Assembly: GCA_013399695.1 (NCBI GenBank)
Contig: VXAU01003998.1
Span: 2,594,409-2,658,408, forward strand
Direction of reading: 5' to 3'
Length of the DNA stretch: 64,000 bases
DNA from: Formicarius rufipectus
Lineage: Eukaryota; Chordata; Aves; Passeriformes; Formicariidae
Below the pieces are notes generated by a model, which worked only from the letters and a program-made list of their open reading frames with translations, had not been told where the DNA came from and made no database searches. Every line of letters begins with the position of its first letter. Positions within the stretch are counted from its first letter, which is position 1. Positions 35,673 through 47,286 of the stretch are shown piece by piece. The position numbers were made by a program, and so were the translations under genes.

Positions 35673-35880
35673 CTAAAAATGGCCAGGGAGCTGCAGAAGG
35701 AGCTGCAGCTGTCTCCTCGGACGGCAGCCTTTCCCTGGTGCCAGCCCCGTGACTCAGGGAGGTCGGGGCGATGTGAAGCACAAGCCACCGCAGGTGGCTG
35801 AGCTGCAGCTGAGGGATGGGGCGGCCGAGGAACGCCGGCTATTTTTACTTCCATCCCTGCCCCGCGCACATGCACCCACT
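35673..35880. promoter_or_regulatory. Muscle-type enhancer-like cluster in putative TNNI2 intron 1
   Basis: Within about 210 GC-rich bases there are MEF2-like CTAAAAATGG (35673) and CTATTTTTAC (35839), E-boxes CAGCTG (35706, 35806) and CAGGTG (35791), and a CACCC element near 35873. The first-intron enhancer of troponin I fast genes (the IRE described for quail) is built from E-box, MEF2 and CACC elements, so composition and position fit. Function is inferred. Confidence 0.55.
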
Positions 35881-36441
35881 TCAGTGGCAGCGATGATGAG
35901 GAAGCAAGGGGACAATGCCAGGCTACAGCTCACTGCCTGCCCTGTGGGCTTTAAATCATCTGTTCCAGGGGGAGGACACTGTAAATTTGGAAGTCAGTCC
36001 CTGTACGAGGGTGTTTTGGGGGAGGAAGGCACTGCAAGGGCCAGGGAAGGAGCTGGAGGAATGGGGGTAAGTAGGGAGCATTGCCGAGTTACCGCAGGCA
36101 AGGATCCCATGTCCTATTGCCCCAGTGAGGTCAGCAATAGGGAACCTGTGGCTCTTCTTGTCCTCACCACTCAGGCTGAGAGCAGAACCAACCAAGGGAG
36201 GGGAAAGCATAAAACTAAAAAGAAAGAAGCTCACTGGAACAGACAGAGAGAGACTTTCCACTGCACAGACCCTCTCCAACAGGCAAAGGATGGAGCAAGT
36301 TTTATTAGTACTACTGTTTCTCCCAGCAAGTCAGCACCCCTCACCTAGTATTTATATCCCTAATACTCAGTTGTGTAAATCTGCTTCCCCATTACCCGAA
36401 AAGAGCAAGCTGGGTCATTAAAAGATTGCAGAAAGGCTCAC

Positions 36442-36500
36442 CCAAATCTGGAGGAGGAAATCAGTCCGGCTGGCTGGACAGGATGGACAGACGAGCCGCA
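36442..36500 (-). promoter_or_regulatory. Candidate TNNI2 non-coding first exon and core promoter
   Basis: On the minus strand, CCTCCTCCAGATTTGG is followed by a good donor, GTGAGCC (exon end 36442). About 60-90 bases upstream lie A/T-rich TATA-like sequences (TTTTATA 36533-36525, TTAATAA 36518-36512) and an E-box CAGCTG near 36504. The same spot reads GGTATAAAAGG on the plus strand. The transcription start is not determined. Confidence 0.35.
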
Positions 36501-36549
36501 GGCAGCTGGCTTATTAAGGAGGTATAAAAGGGCTTCTCGGGTGGCTCAG

Positions 36550-39500
36550 CAGAAAATCCACCTTCTCTTTAAGGGCATGGAGACCTTCTCAGACCAATGA
36601 TGTGCAAGAGTCCCTTGTGCACCTCCCTTGGCTAGGGCAGGCCAAGCAGGCAACCTCAGAGGAGAGGGCAAGCCCCTGAGGACAGAGGGGTGGGGAGGAG
36701 AACATCTACTCATGGAGGGGGCAAGCAGAGGCACCCTGGAGGAATTGGGGAGGTATTTTAGTTCGGAAGTTCCAAGGAAGGAGCCTTGCTCTCTTCTCCT
36801 CCTACCACCAACCAGTCACAATACATATGGCTTCAAGGTTGTGAGGAGCCCAGGTGCCCTGCTCACAGCCATCCACCTGCAAAGCCTCTAATAATTCTCC
36901 CTTGGAGACACAGTGGCTTGTCCATGGACACAGGCACAGCTCCATTCATCTCCAGGGCCTTAGGATCAGCTCTGCCCTTCAGGAAGGAAGAGCGAGCCTG
37001 CACCCCAAAAATCCACAGCCAACAACATGTGCAAGAGCAATCCCTTAATGATCCATCCATCATTAGCATGCTCTTTTAACCTCACTTATTTCCCTCACAT
37101 GAGAAATATTTGCAGCTCCTCCCTCTGTGAATATTTCAACACAACTCGTTTTTTTCCAAAAACAAGCCTGTGGAGCTGTGGGCAGCTCCAAGGCTCACAG
37201 CCACCTGGGGGCTGGGGAGAGGCAGCAGGATCTGGGGGAACAGCCTGGGGCCCAACACTGCCAGCAAGAAAGGTCAGATGACCCAGACCCATAACTCCAT
37301 GGATCTGAGGGAGAAACAGGTGGAAATGTAGCTGGAAATATTCCCCAGCCCTGGTCACAGCAGATGTAGTGCGTCTGTGTAGGGGATCCCATGGAGACAG
37401 GGACCCAAACAGCTCCTGCCATCCTCCCCCAGCCTAGGCACTCTCTTCTCTTCCAGCCGGAGTTTTTTAGGCTGATTCAGCCCTGACAATATTTTCCAGG
37501 GGCCTCCCAGGCATTATATAGATAGCAGCAAATCCGCTGCTGAAGGCTCCCTATTTCACCATCCTTTAGCACCATGCAAGTAGTGCAGCAGATGCCTGTG
37601 AAGAGCAAGTCCTTGGGACGGAGCTGGTGTCTTGCAGGGGCTTGCCCTAGTAGCAGGTGGAGGAGGGAGAAATCCCTATTGTGGGCTAGACTGGATCCAC
37701 TCAGGATTTGTCCCTCTGAAACATTGCAGCTACACACATTCTAGCCAATGCTGGCCCATCAGTCCTCCAGAGAGCAGTTCAGCTCTTGGTGGAGGAATCA
37801 AAACTGGGCGAGTTCTCCATTCAAAAATTCCTCACAGCCCAGGAGTTTCCTTTCAGCCCTGTGAGATGAAGGCTTTTTGGATCTCCTGGAGTCGAGTCAT
37901 GCAGCACAGCAAATGAGATCTGCTCAGGTATCATCTTGTGATAGGAAAATGTGGGTCTGAAATAGCTCAATAAATAAGTTCAAAGAAAGAAGTCCCATGA
38001 GCAAAATTCTGGCAAACACATGTGTTTGTAGGATACAGAAGGAGTGGATGGTGAGGTAAGGTAAGAGGATGAGCAGAACATCAAGCCTCCAAGTCTGAAT
38101 CAGGCTTTCTATGGAGCTGCCTTGCACGGAGGTTAAGCTGTAGGGCAGCTCCCCCAGAAAAAGAGAGGCACCAGACTTAAATGTCATGAGTAAGAAACAC
38201 ACTGAGGACCTGGAAGAATGGGAAAACAGAAACATGCCGAAGTTAGAAGCTATGGTTAACATTAAGAGAGATCGAGGGGTTTTCCAAAGGTATTATGTAA
38301 ATGTTTGAATGATGAATAAACAAGTTCCTTGCAGAAAAATTCAAGGAAGACATAAGGAAGCTCTGGGCAAGTCCTTCAGAGGTGCTTAACTCTGTGAATA
38401 TAAGGTGTAAGTGAGGGTATTACACAAGGACCAGGAATGGATGCAACATTCATACTTGGGTATCTTTCCTATGGAGCAGCTGACCTTGTTCCCTTCCTTC
38501 ATTCCCCTCCACCTGAGCTAGAGGAAAGCACCACAGGTATGGTACATCATTTCCAATGCACTTTCACCATCCTGTGAGACCAGACAGAGGGAAGACCTGT
38601 CATGTACAGGAGGTTCTGCACTATGTTTTACAGAGACTCAGGTGTGGCTCTTGTGGGCCAGGCTTCTCCTTCACAGAATCACCGCACATTAGAAGGACTA
38701 GGCTGATGAATCCATGCAAGCTGTCCCTCATGACACTCTCCTACACATTTACACCTTGCCTCCTCTTTGACATCATACAAGCATCAAGTGGGCAGGCACT
38801 ACGGAGTGACATTACACCAGATCATACTGTGTCTTATTTCCAAGGATGACACTGTTGGCAAAAAATAAACTCAGCAGCAATTGTGCTCATGGTAAAAGTT
38901 CAGGGAGGACCCCTGGGGAAATTTGTATCTAACTGCACTTTCCTTTCCCAAAATCACATCAGGCCAAAGCAAAGCACATGGCTCCCATGCTACGCAGGGC
39001 ATACCCTCTCCCTCCAGTGTATCCCTAAAAAAACTCCCCACTCCTGCCAACACCAGCCTCTAAGGACTCTGCAAAGAAAGACCATCACTCTTACATCTTG
39101 TGCCAATGCTGTCCTACATAACCCACAGCTACAGTCACCTCACTTGCCTCTGTAACGGGGTTAAGGTTTTTGGCTGTTCCTACTCCGGGCTGCTGCCAAA
39201 CAACAGAGCCACACTGTCCATTTAGCTACATGCTATCTTCCTTTCAGGCACATGATGCTGGCACTCTCAGACTCAAACCCACAGGTCCTGATGATACTCC
39301 TTGACGTTCAGCAGGTACCTTATGAACTCATAAGCTGACAGCAGCCTCATACTGTGTTTGACCATCAGCTACAGAATGATGCAAGTAGGACCTAGAGAGA
39401 AGCCTCCCAGCAGTGCATGAGGACACATTTCCCTTTCTCCTGTAAGGCTTCAATACACTCATTGGTGTCCCAGAAGCAGGCTTGCCCCATTCCATGAGAA

Positions 39501-42500
39501 TCCCCAGGAACCAAGGCCTGGATGTCAACCTTGAGGTGTGACCTAAACAGTCCCCATGGCAATGTAGGGGATGACACTCAGGCTGTGGTCGCTGGGCAGG
39601 TGGCTCATGTCAGTGATGCTGCTCGTGCACCTGCTCATTGCAGACAGCATTGAGGTTCCCCAGGTAGATGCAGTCAGATATCTGAGTGATGACACATCCT
39701 GGGAAGGGGTAATACACAAGTTTCTGACCAGTGGACTCCTTGGGATGTGGAGTTTTCTTCCAGCTCCCCCTGAGGGATTTCTTGGAGCTGGCATGTGCAA
39801 GGGGGCTGGAATCAGGCTCAGAGCCCCACAACAACAGCAAGAAGATCAAAAAGTGACTGCAAGACTTGGCCCTTGAAGGGGAGTCTGCTGGACAAGGCAG
39901 GGGAGGAGCATGAGCAGGACTGAATCTGTGGGCCTGCGCCAAGGACCTCATGCTATGATCTGCCTCTCTCCTCTCAGTCTCCTCCATCTTAAAAAAAAAA
40001 AAAGAAAAAGAAGGAAAGGACTGATGACACCACAGAAATTCATCTCTCCAGCTGCACATGCAAGGAGACATGAACTGGTAGCTGGCTTTACTCAGAGCAG
40101 CACTTAGAGTCACTGCAGGTCCTGGAGACCTTGCATATAACCATCCCAAATGTCTAGCTATCCTGTTTTCCTGGGACAAGTACAGACATGCCGTAAAGGC
40201 TTTCCTGGACCTGTAGACCACTCTGCCAGCACTGAGGTGCTGGCTTGCTGGAGCAGTCATTCCCTCCTGCTGATGGTACTAAGCAGAGTGACTACGGTAT
40301 CCTGCCAGGTTGCAGGACTATGGACACATCATCCCTACCCTTCTCTTCATGTACTTCACTATTTTATCACCAAGTTTGGACGAGAGCCTGTAGGAATAGA
40401 ACAACTCTATATGGACATGCATGAGTAGTCACATATGGACGCTTTCGATGTAAGCACTGGCCTTGAAGAGAAACAAAGCATTTTAATGATCCATTCTAGA
40501 GGGACACTCCTTGGTGTGGGTTGCTGGAAGAGTTTGGAACTCACTGCAAGATGAAGCCTGGAAGAAGGACAGCATTTCAAGCTGAAAACACAAAGTAGTG
40601 AAGAGCAGACTCAGGGAGAGAGGAGAAAAACCCTCTGGATGAGGCCCCTTCTCACCATGGCAGCACAGAGGGGCTACAGTCTCCAGCGATGGACATTCCG
40701 TGTTCATAGCCAGGGTTAGGATCACTAGGTTCCCAGCTCAGCCCTGGGAAAACACTTCAGTCCTCTCAGAAGCTTTTCCCACTTCTCCCCGGGACCAGAA
40801 GTCTTGGACTTTACCACAGCGTGGTCCTTTCTCCATGACCCCAGGCTGAGTTGGCAGCCCTCTGGAAAGCAAACACCTCTGCCTGGCCCTGGTGCATGCC
40901 CAGGGCTTCAGCAGTTGATCTGTCCAGGAGGTGATCCCTCTGGAATTCCCACCAAGCTTCCCCCTGGATAGTATTACTGAAGTGACCCGACACCTGATCA
41001 CAATCCTTCATGTGTATGCACATCCTCAAAGCCTGGTTAAGACTAGGACATGACCCAGAACGTGTCTGGAGAACAAGTTGAGACCTCTGTGTGCTCAAGT
41101 GAGTATGTCTGAAACATGTCCCTGCTCTCAAAAGGTCTTTCAGGCTCTCTGTGCCAAAACAAAGCAGCAGCAAGAACATGGTGTTAGTCTAAAAAAAAAA
41201 CAGTGGCCATAGACTCAAGAAAAAGTAATAAATCACAAAGCTCCTCTCTCCCCAAGGTCAGCAATTGCCCTACAAACCAGTAGCCATGCCCAGAATTTAC
41301 CCATTTCAAGCAAACTGGCTTTTTTGAATGTTGTGTGATCCTAGACACACAGGTTTTTTTTAAAGCTGTCAGCTGACCCTTGGCAGCCTCACCTACCTGC
41401 ACAACGCTGAGAGAGCCACGGGAGCAGACAGATGTGAGGAGATGGGCCTCTGGAAAGTCTTTTCGAGGTGTTTCTCAGTCAGGCTTGGGAAGGGAGGGGA
41501 TGAGGTCAGAGTAGGAGAGAGCTGAGCCAGGAAAACTCAACAGCCAACCCCACTGAACATCTTTCAAGAACTCTCCTAGATTATTAATTCAGGAGGTACC
41601 TGAAACATGAATTTTCCACTATGGAGCCAGACCTGAGTTTAGCACATGTGCAAAAGTCAGGGGTGGTGTGGGATGAGTGCATCCAAAGCAGAGAAACCTT
41701 CAGTGGAAGCCTTTGCAGATGTGAACTCATCCTTTGTCATATCCAGCATAAACACCAAGGCCAAGTGTTTTAACTGGGCTATCTTAATTAGCAACCTTCA
41801 TGACAAAATTCAGGCTCCTGCTATGACTTTTACATAAGTTAAGAGAAAAACATGCTCTATCCAGGGCAAAACCAGATGCCAACTGGGCAGGTCTCCACCC
41901 AAGACAAGCACCTCCTTCACAGGCAATAGGCTTCACCAGCTCTTCCACAGGAGAAATGTTTCTCTTCCTAAGGGAAAAATGATTGGTTCACAACTCTAAG
42001 TGCCCATTTTCTAGAGAGGCTTTTTGGTCTGAGACAGGGACATCTGCAATGTCCGTGTGATGTCAGGGTGATGAAACAGTTGTTTGCAAACCTACCATCT
42101 TCCCAGACACTGCTCACAGGACAAAAAATAAGGGTTGGGTGGTTGGCAGGTCAAGGCCTTTTTTCAGCTCAGTTGAACTCCTATTCCTTACTGACCTTGT
42201 GCTTGTTTCTGCTTAAACTGAATGGCAATAAGTGTCTGCAGGGGTTTCATCACCTCTGTGTGAAGTCAGCAAGGCTGGTTGAGAAACCCTCATCTTGTTG
42301 GCATGCAACAAGTCATCACTGATAGGTACCCACTCACCCATAATGCCAACTGCTTTGGGGAGTACATTTTGCCCAGCAGCATGAAAGATATGAAATCTCT
42401 GTGCTGCTTCTTCCTTGGCTCCATCATGCCTAGGCCTGAAGCATGGAGAAATGGAAGGTCTGTTTTTACCAGGTCTGCCCACGAACTTCAGGAAGTACCT

Positions 42501-45500
42501 CCACATACCCATTATTGCTCCTCTTCCTCTGAGTGGACTGTTTCGGGCAGGAGGTTTCTAACCCCATGAGGTTTCTAATCCTCCTCCCTTCCTGCCTGTG
42601 GCAGGGAAAGGAGCACTGATACATAAAGTGGTCGTAAAAATATCTCTGTATCCAAAAGCAAAACAAGCCCAACCGGGAGCAAGAACAGTCCCAGATACAA
42701 GAGCCCCAGCAGCAGTCAGGGCAGGGGAAAAGGGCTGGAAAAAGCAAGCAGGAAAAGGGTGGAGGAAAAGCAGGGAAAAGAGATTCAGGGAAGGGGACTA
42801 GGGATAAGGATAGGCATAGGGACAGGGTTCCTCAGAAACTGAGAAGTTGTAGCCACAACAGGCTCGCATGGCGCATAGGAGGAAGTAATCACCCCAAAAG
42901 GCAGCAGCACAGCATCCCACAGCCCTCTCCTCTCTCTGACCCTTCTCCCATCTTCAGCACAAAGCCCCCCTTCTCTCCCTCCCATGCAACACCCTGGAGA
43001 CCCCAGTACCCAGGCATGACCTCTCTCCTCCACCCCTTTCCCATCAGTGCCAAGCAGGGAGGCTCTCCAAGCACTCCCTTTCCCACCACAGTTTCCCAGA
43101 CACCACTTGGCTGATGGCAGCTGTCCCTCCCACCCTGTGTCACCCAGAATCCTTCAGCAGTTTCCCCTCACTGCTGCAATGCTTTACTGTAGGCAAAGGC
43201 AGGGTGCCTGGGACCAGCAGGTGCCAGGGGCCAGCGGCTGCCCCCTGACTCTACCTCTGACTGTCCCAGCTGAGGAGTACTGGCTTTCCTCCCACTCAGC
43301 TCACAAACTTCCACCATCACACACCCTGGGTTCACAGCATAGCCAGGTGGCTGCCAGAACCCCCCTTTCTTTGCAAGAGCTTCAATCAAAAGCCAGTCAT
43401 CCTCTCACTTTGCTTCTGGGTATTGATCTGGAAGGCTTCCTCATATATTTACACAAACACACAAACAACCACAAATGTGCTTTAAAAGAAAAAGCAGCAA
43501 ATCTGCGTAAGACCCCACAAACCCAGGAGCTAGAGCATTTAAAACATAAAGCCATGACTGGCAAAGTACATTTTGCCCATAAAATTGCAAGACATAAAGA
43601 TGCTAGCTAAGGAGTATTTATAAAACAGGCATGCTTGGTCCTAGTGACAAGAGCTTAGATACTCTTCAGCTCTCAAAAACTCTAAGACTAGCCAAAAAAT
43701 CTGTGCTGGAGGACAGCCAGTCCATACCCAGGCCGAATGATGACAGCCTGTAATCATTTTTGTCTTGCGGCAGACAACTGACTACAAGCACATATGAGGC
43801 TCAGCCTTCTCCTTGTGGAGTACTTCCATTTGATTTCCTGAAGTGCAGGGACAAATACCATAAAAATCACTGAATATGGGAATAATTCACTTTGGGAGGC
43901 ACTTCTGGAGGTCAGATGTCTTGGATCTAGATGTAAATAATTGATATTATGACTCTCTAATAGCAAACACCTCAATTTTCAGTACTTCTTGTCTCCTTTA
44001 ACAGACCTGTGCCTGGCCAAAGCCCTGTTTTTCACCTTGCTACTGACAAGCAAAGCTGCTAATTAAATGCAGTGACAACATCCCCAGCCACCACCTGGGC
44101 ACTTTGCACCATGCAGACTGGCTTTGGATATCTGCTTTTGCCCCCACCTTAACCCACCAGCAAAACTCTCTTTGCCCCTGAGGTATAGGATCAGCCAAAG
44201 GCTGGCTCCTGCCTTCTGGAAAAAGGCACTCAGACACTCGCAGCATCCAGCCACCAGTTGGCTACCAACTGGCTCTGTGCCTGTGATTTATCTCCCACTG
44301 TTTTCTCTTCCTCTTGCAAACACTCTCCGTCTCCAGAAGAATCTTGGTTGGTAAGGCTCTAATGGGGGCCACAGACCAGATGACACAGAGACCCAGCTCA
44401 GACCATGTACCTGCCCTGCCCTCTAGATGCAGATATGGGAATCCAGTACAAGCAGAGGAGAGGCTGGTTTTCTCTTCCTTTAACTTCTCTTCCTGTTGCA
44501 CCTTCCACCCTCCATGTGCACAAACAGCATTGGTCAGGTAGAAGATGCTCAGACACCTGGCCTTGGTGAATGAGGGACAACCAGCCTTGCCAAGGCCACA
44601 GGAAGGTGAAAAGGAGGCAGCTTGCACACAAGATAGGGCTGTTTGCCTTCCTCTGAACACGCTCCCAAGCAGGCTGTGTTCATTCTGAGTGAAATTAGCC
44701 ATGAAATGAAGCCCAGCTCCACCGGCCCTGCTTCGAACAGCTGCCAGCAGATACTAAGCGTATCCTGCCAGAGAAAAAGAGTGCTCAAAGCCTTCTTAAA
44801 AATGCACAAGGCATACTGAGAAGGAAAGGCGAAGATGGAGTGAAAAAGCAGCCTCACCGGTGCATTAAAAACTGGAACTGGGTGGAGAACATCCCCACCC
44901 GCTCACCTCTCCCTCCTGAACAAACAACTTAGATTGCTGAGTTTTATTGCACCAGGGCTCACTCCAGGCTGCCCAGAGCTGGGTGCTCGCTTCTAGGTTC
45001 CCTGGCCTTCCCCCTAAAAGCAGCACAGGCTTTTCTCACCAGCTCTGCTCACCCAGCATGGGCATTTCAGACACTGAGTAAGGAGGGGATCTTCACCTGC
45101 ATCAATTTTGGGACTAATATGCACATGCTGTTATGCCCACCCCCATAAATTATGAACCCCAAGGCTATGACTACAAAATAGGGGGACTGGAAAACACACA
45201 TACACACACGCATGCACAAATAAGAAATGCTTGTTCCAACCACCTCCAAAAGCCCTTCTGGGTCCTGCATGGCCCTAAATCACCACACAGCATCACAGAA
45301 AACTAATCTGGCAATAGATTTGAGACCCCAAATCCCATTCAGAAGTGTTCCCTTCAGCACAGCCTGTTCTAGACTGAAGGCTAAGGCATTAAAACATCCC
45401 TTTGCAAGTCTTTCTCAGGTGACTGATTTCCTCCTCCATCTCATTAGTGGCTTCCAGCAGATGCTGTTTCCCCAGCAGAAGCCACACTTCACTTGTCACA

Positions 45501-47052
45501 GTCATCTCAAAACCACCCTGTCATTTCTTCCCTTCTCGCAGCCATGGTGAATCCCAGAGAATACTTATCAAGAAGCCAACACAGCAGCTTTTTATGGTTA
45601 AGCTCAGGTCATTAATCTCTATTGAGAGTCTTCATAATCTTCCTCAGCTTCGTGTTTGTTTAACTCTTGGATAGTCACACTCTGGAGCTCTGGGTAAAAA
45701 TGCAGATTAACTGCTCTTTAATATTAATGGATTTTCATTAATGCACTAGGCTCTCTGCCCTCCAGAGCCCATGCAATAGCTATTAGCACTGTGCCTGCAG
45801 TAGGGAAAAGAACTTTTGTCTTTTGGGCCAGAATTCCATGATATGAGTCCAGATCTTGACTGTGCAGTGGTTGCTTTGTAGCAGAAGTATTTTAGAACAA
45901 AGGCAATTCCCTCATCTAGCCCAATGCAAGGAGCTTCCTCCTGCAGATGGCTCAGAGGAGCTGTTCTTGAGTTATCCCAAACTGCAGCATAACCAGCAGC
46001 ATGTAGGGGCACTGCTCTGATGCTCTCATCCTTCTAGAAGTGATCTTTACTCATGTAGCCCCCACCCTGCCCCCACAAAGCAGGGCAGGGCAGGATATGT
46101 GGCCACAAAAACCTCCCAGATCACATGAAACCTGCCCAGAAGTGACGTGAGGGATGCAACACAACCTTATCAGGACAGTGTGATCACAGCATGAACGCAA
46201 GAGCCTCAGCCCCTCCACTCTGGCAGCACCTCCAGTGGCCAGAGGTGCAAACCTTGATGCACCACTACTGTCGGACCATGTGAGGTGACTGGAGCTGACA
46301 CTGTGCATCCTCATCTGTGCGGCCCACGGGGATGCTCACTGATGAGTCCCAAGCCTGAGTCACATCTTAGAGGGCACAAATCATCATGGGCTGGGAATGA
46401 GCTAAGAGTGAAGCCACGTGGACAACCAGTGGCTGATTTTGCTGTCTCATTTAGCTTCAAGTCAGGACACAGAGCATGCTTATTGCAGAGGCACTAAAGA
46501 GCTAGTTCTATGTCTCCAACACCTTCTTTATCAACCTGTACTCCTTCTCTCCTCTCAAGCCTCTTAGGTGCTTCAAGATCTTGGTATTGTTCAAAAGCCT
46601 TCCCAGGACACATAAAGCCCTTCCAAGAACACGCCTCTTGCCAAATTATTCACAACCAAAGAAATTTCCCACCTATGCCATAATCATGTTAACCCTCTGC
46701 TTTATAAATATCAACAGACTCAGTGTTTTTGCATAAGCCTGAGGCTCTGTGTATTTCCTGCCCCCAGCCCATGAGCATTTGGGATGAGCTAGCTCCTGCA
46801 CCCATGCCATGCCCCCTAGAATCCTCTGCTCCATGTCCAGCCTTGCCCTGGGATGCCAAGCTGTCCCACCCCAGGCATTACACAGGGCATGAGCTGTACC
46901 AGCAGCCAGATCATCTCTTGGGCAGAAGGAGTCCCAGTCCCCTTTGCTGATACTGAGCTGGGACCAACACATCTAGTTGTGGCTGAGCAGAAGCCCCTCA
47001 ACTCCTCCACAAGTCCACTATCCTGCTCCCTGGGTGGAGAAGGAGATCCTCA
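36550..47052. other. Intergenic region between TNNI2 and SYT8
   Basis: There is no supportable gene in about 10.5 kb. Open frames are short and unlike known families. It contains an A-run near 39990, a purine-rich tract (42595-42830), a CA-rich patch near 45195 and an AT-rich patch with homeobox-type ATTAAT/TTAAT motifs near 45600-45745. Confidence 0.6.
42718..42830 (+). repeat. Purine-rich tract
   Basis: Over about 110 bases the plus strand is almost entirely A and G, with repeats of GGGAAAAG, GGAAAAAG and AGGAAAAGGG. This is a homopurine-homopyrimidine type able to form unusual helices. No gene is attached to it. Confidence 0.7.
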
Positions 47053-47286
47053 CTATCTGGAGGCCAGGGGCAGCTTGAGGTGGGACTTCAGTCCCAGGGC
47101 TTTGTCAACCACATCTGGGGGCTGCAGGATGTGCCACTGGGCGAGGGGCCGGCGTGAGTTGGACAGCATGTCAGACCAGTGCCGTAGCTGGTTGCCTGTG
47201 GCTCGACAGCCCAGGAAGAGTTTGCCAATGGGCTCATTCTTGGTCACTTTGTCATGATCCCAAACGGAGATGACCACGTCCACATT
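47053..47286 (-). CDS. SYT8: SYT8 last coding exon
   Basis: The acceptor is TTCCCCCCAG. The exon encodes NVDVVISVWDHDKVTKNEPI through the WHIL strand (PLAQWHILQ) and ends PLASR-TAG. The WHxL element is a conserved C2B landmark. Confidence 0.95.
   Translation of the reverse strand, partial: NVDVVISVWDHDKVTKNEPIGKLFLGCRATGNQLRHWSDMLSNSRRPLAQWHILQPPDVVDKALGLKSHLKLPLASR

Noticed and set aside
38670..38710. Possible CR1 tail (cacagaatcaccgcacatta)
   Set aside because: Only a short match to the CR1 tail; the following sequence does not continue the element.
39610..40260. 216-codon minus-strand frame
   Set aside because: It has Phe and Lys runs from A/T tracts and no recognisable domain. I considered a transposon-derived origin but could not match it.
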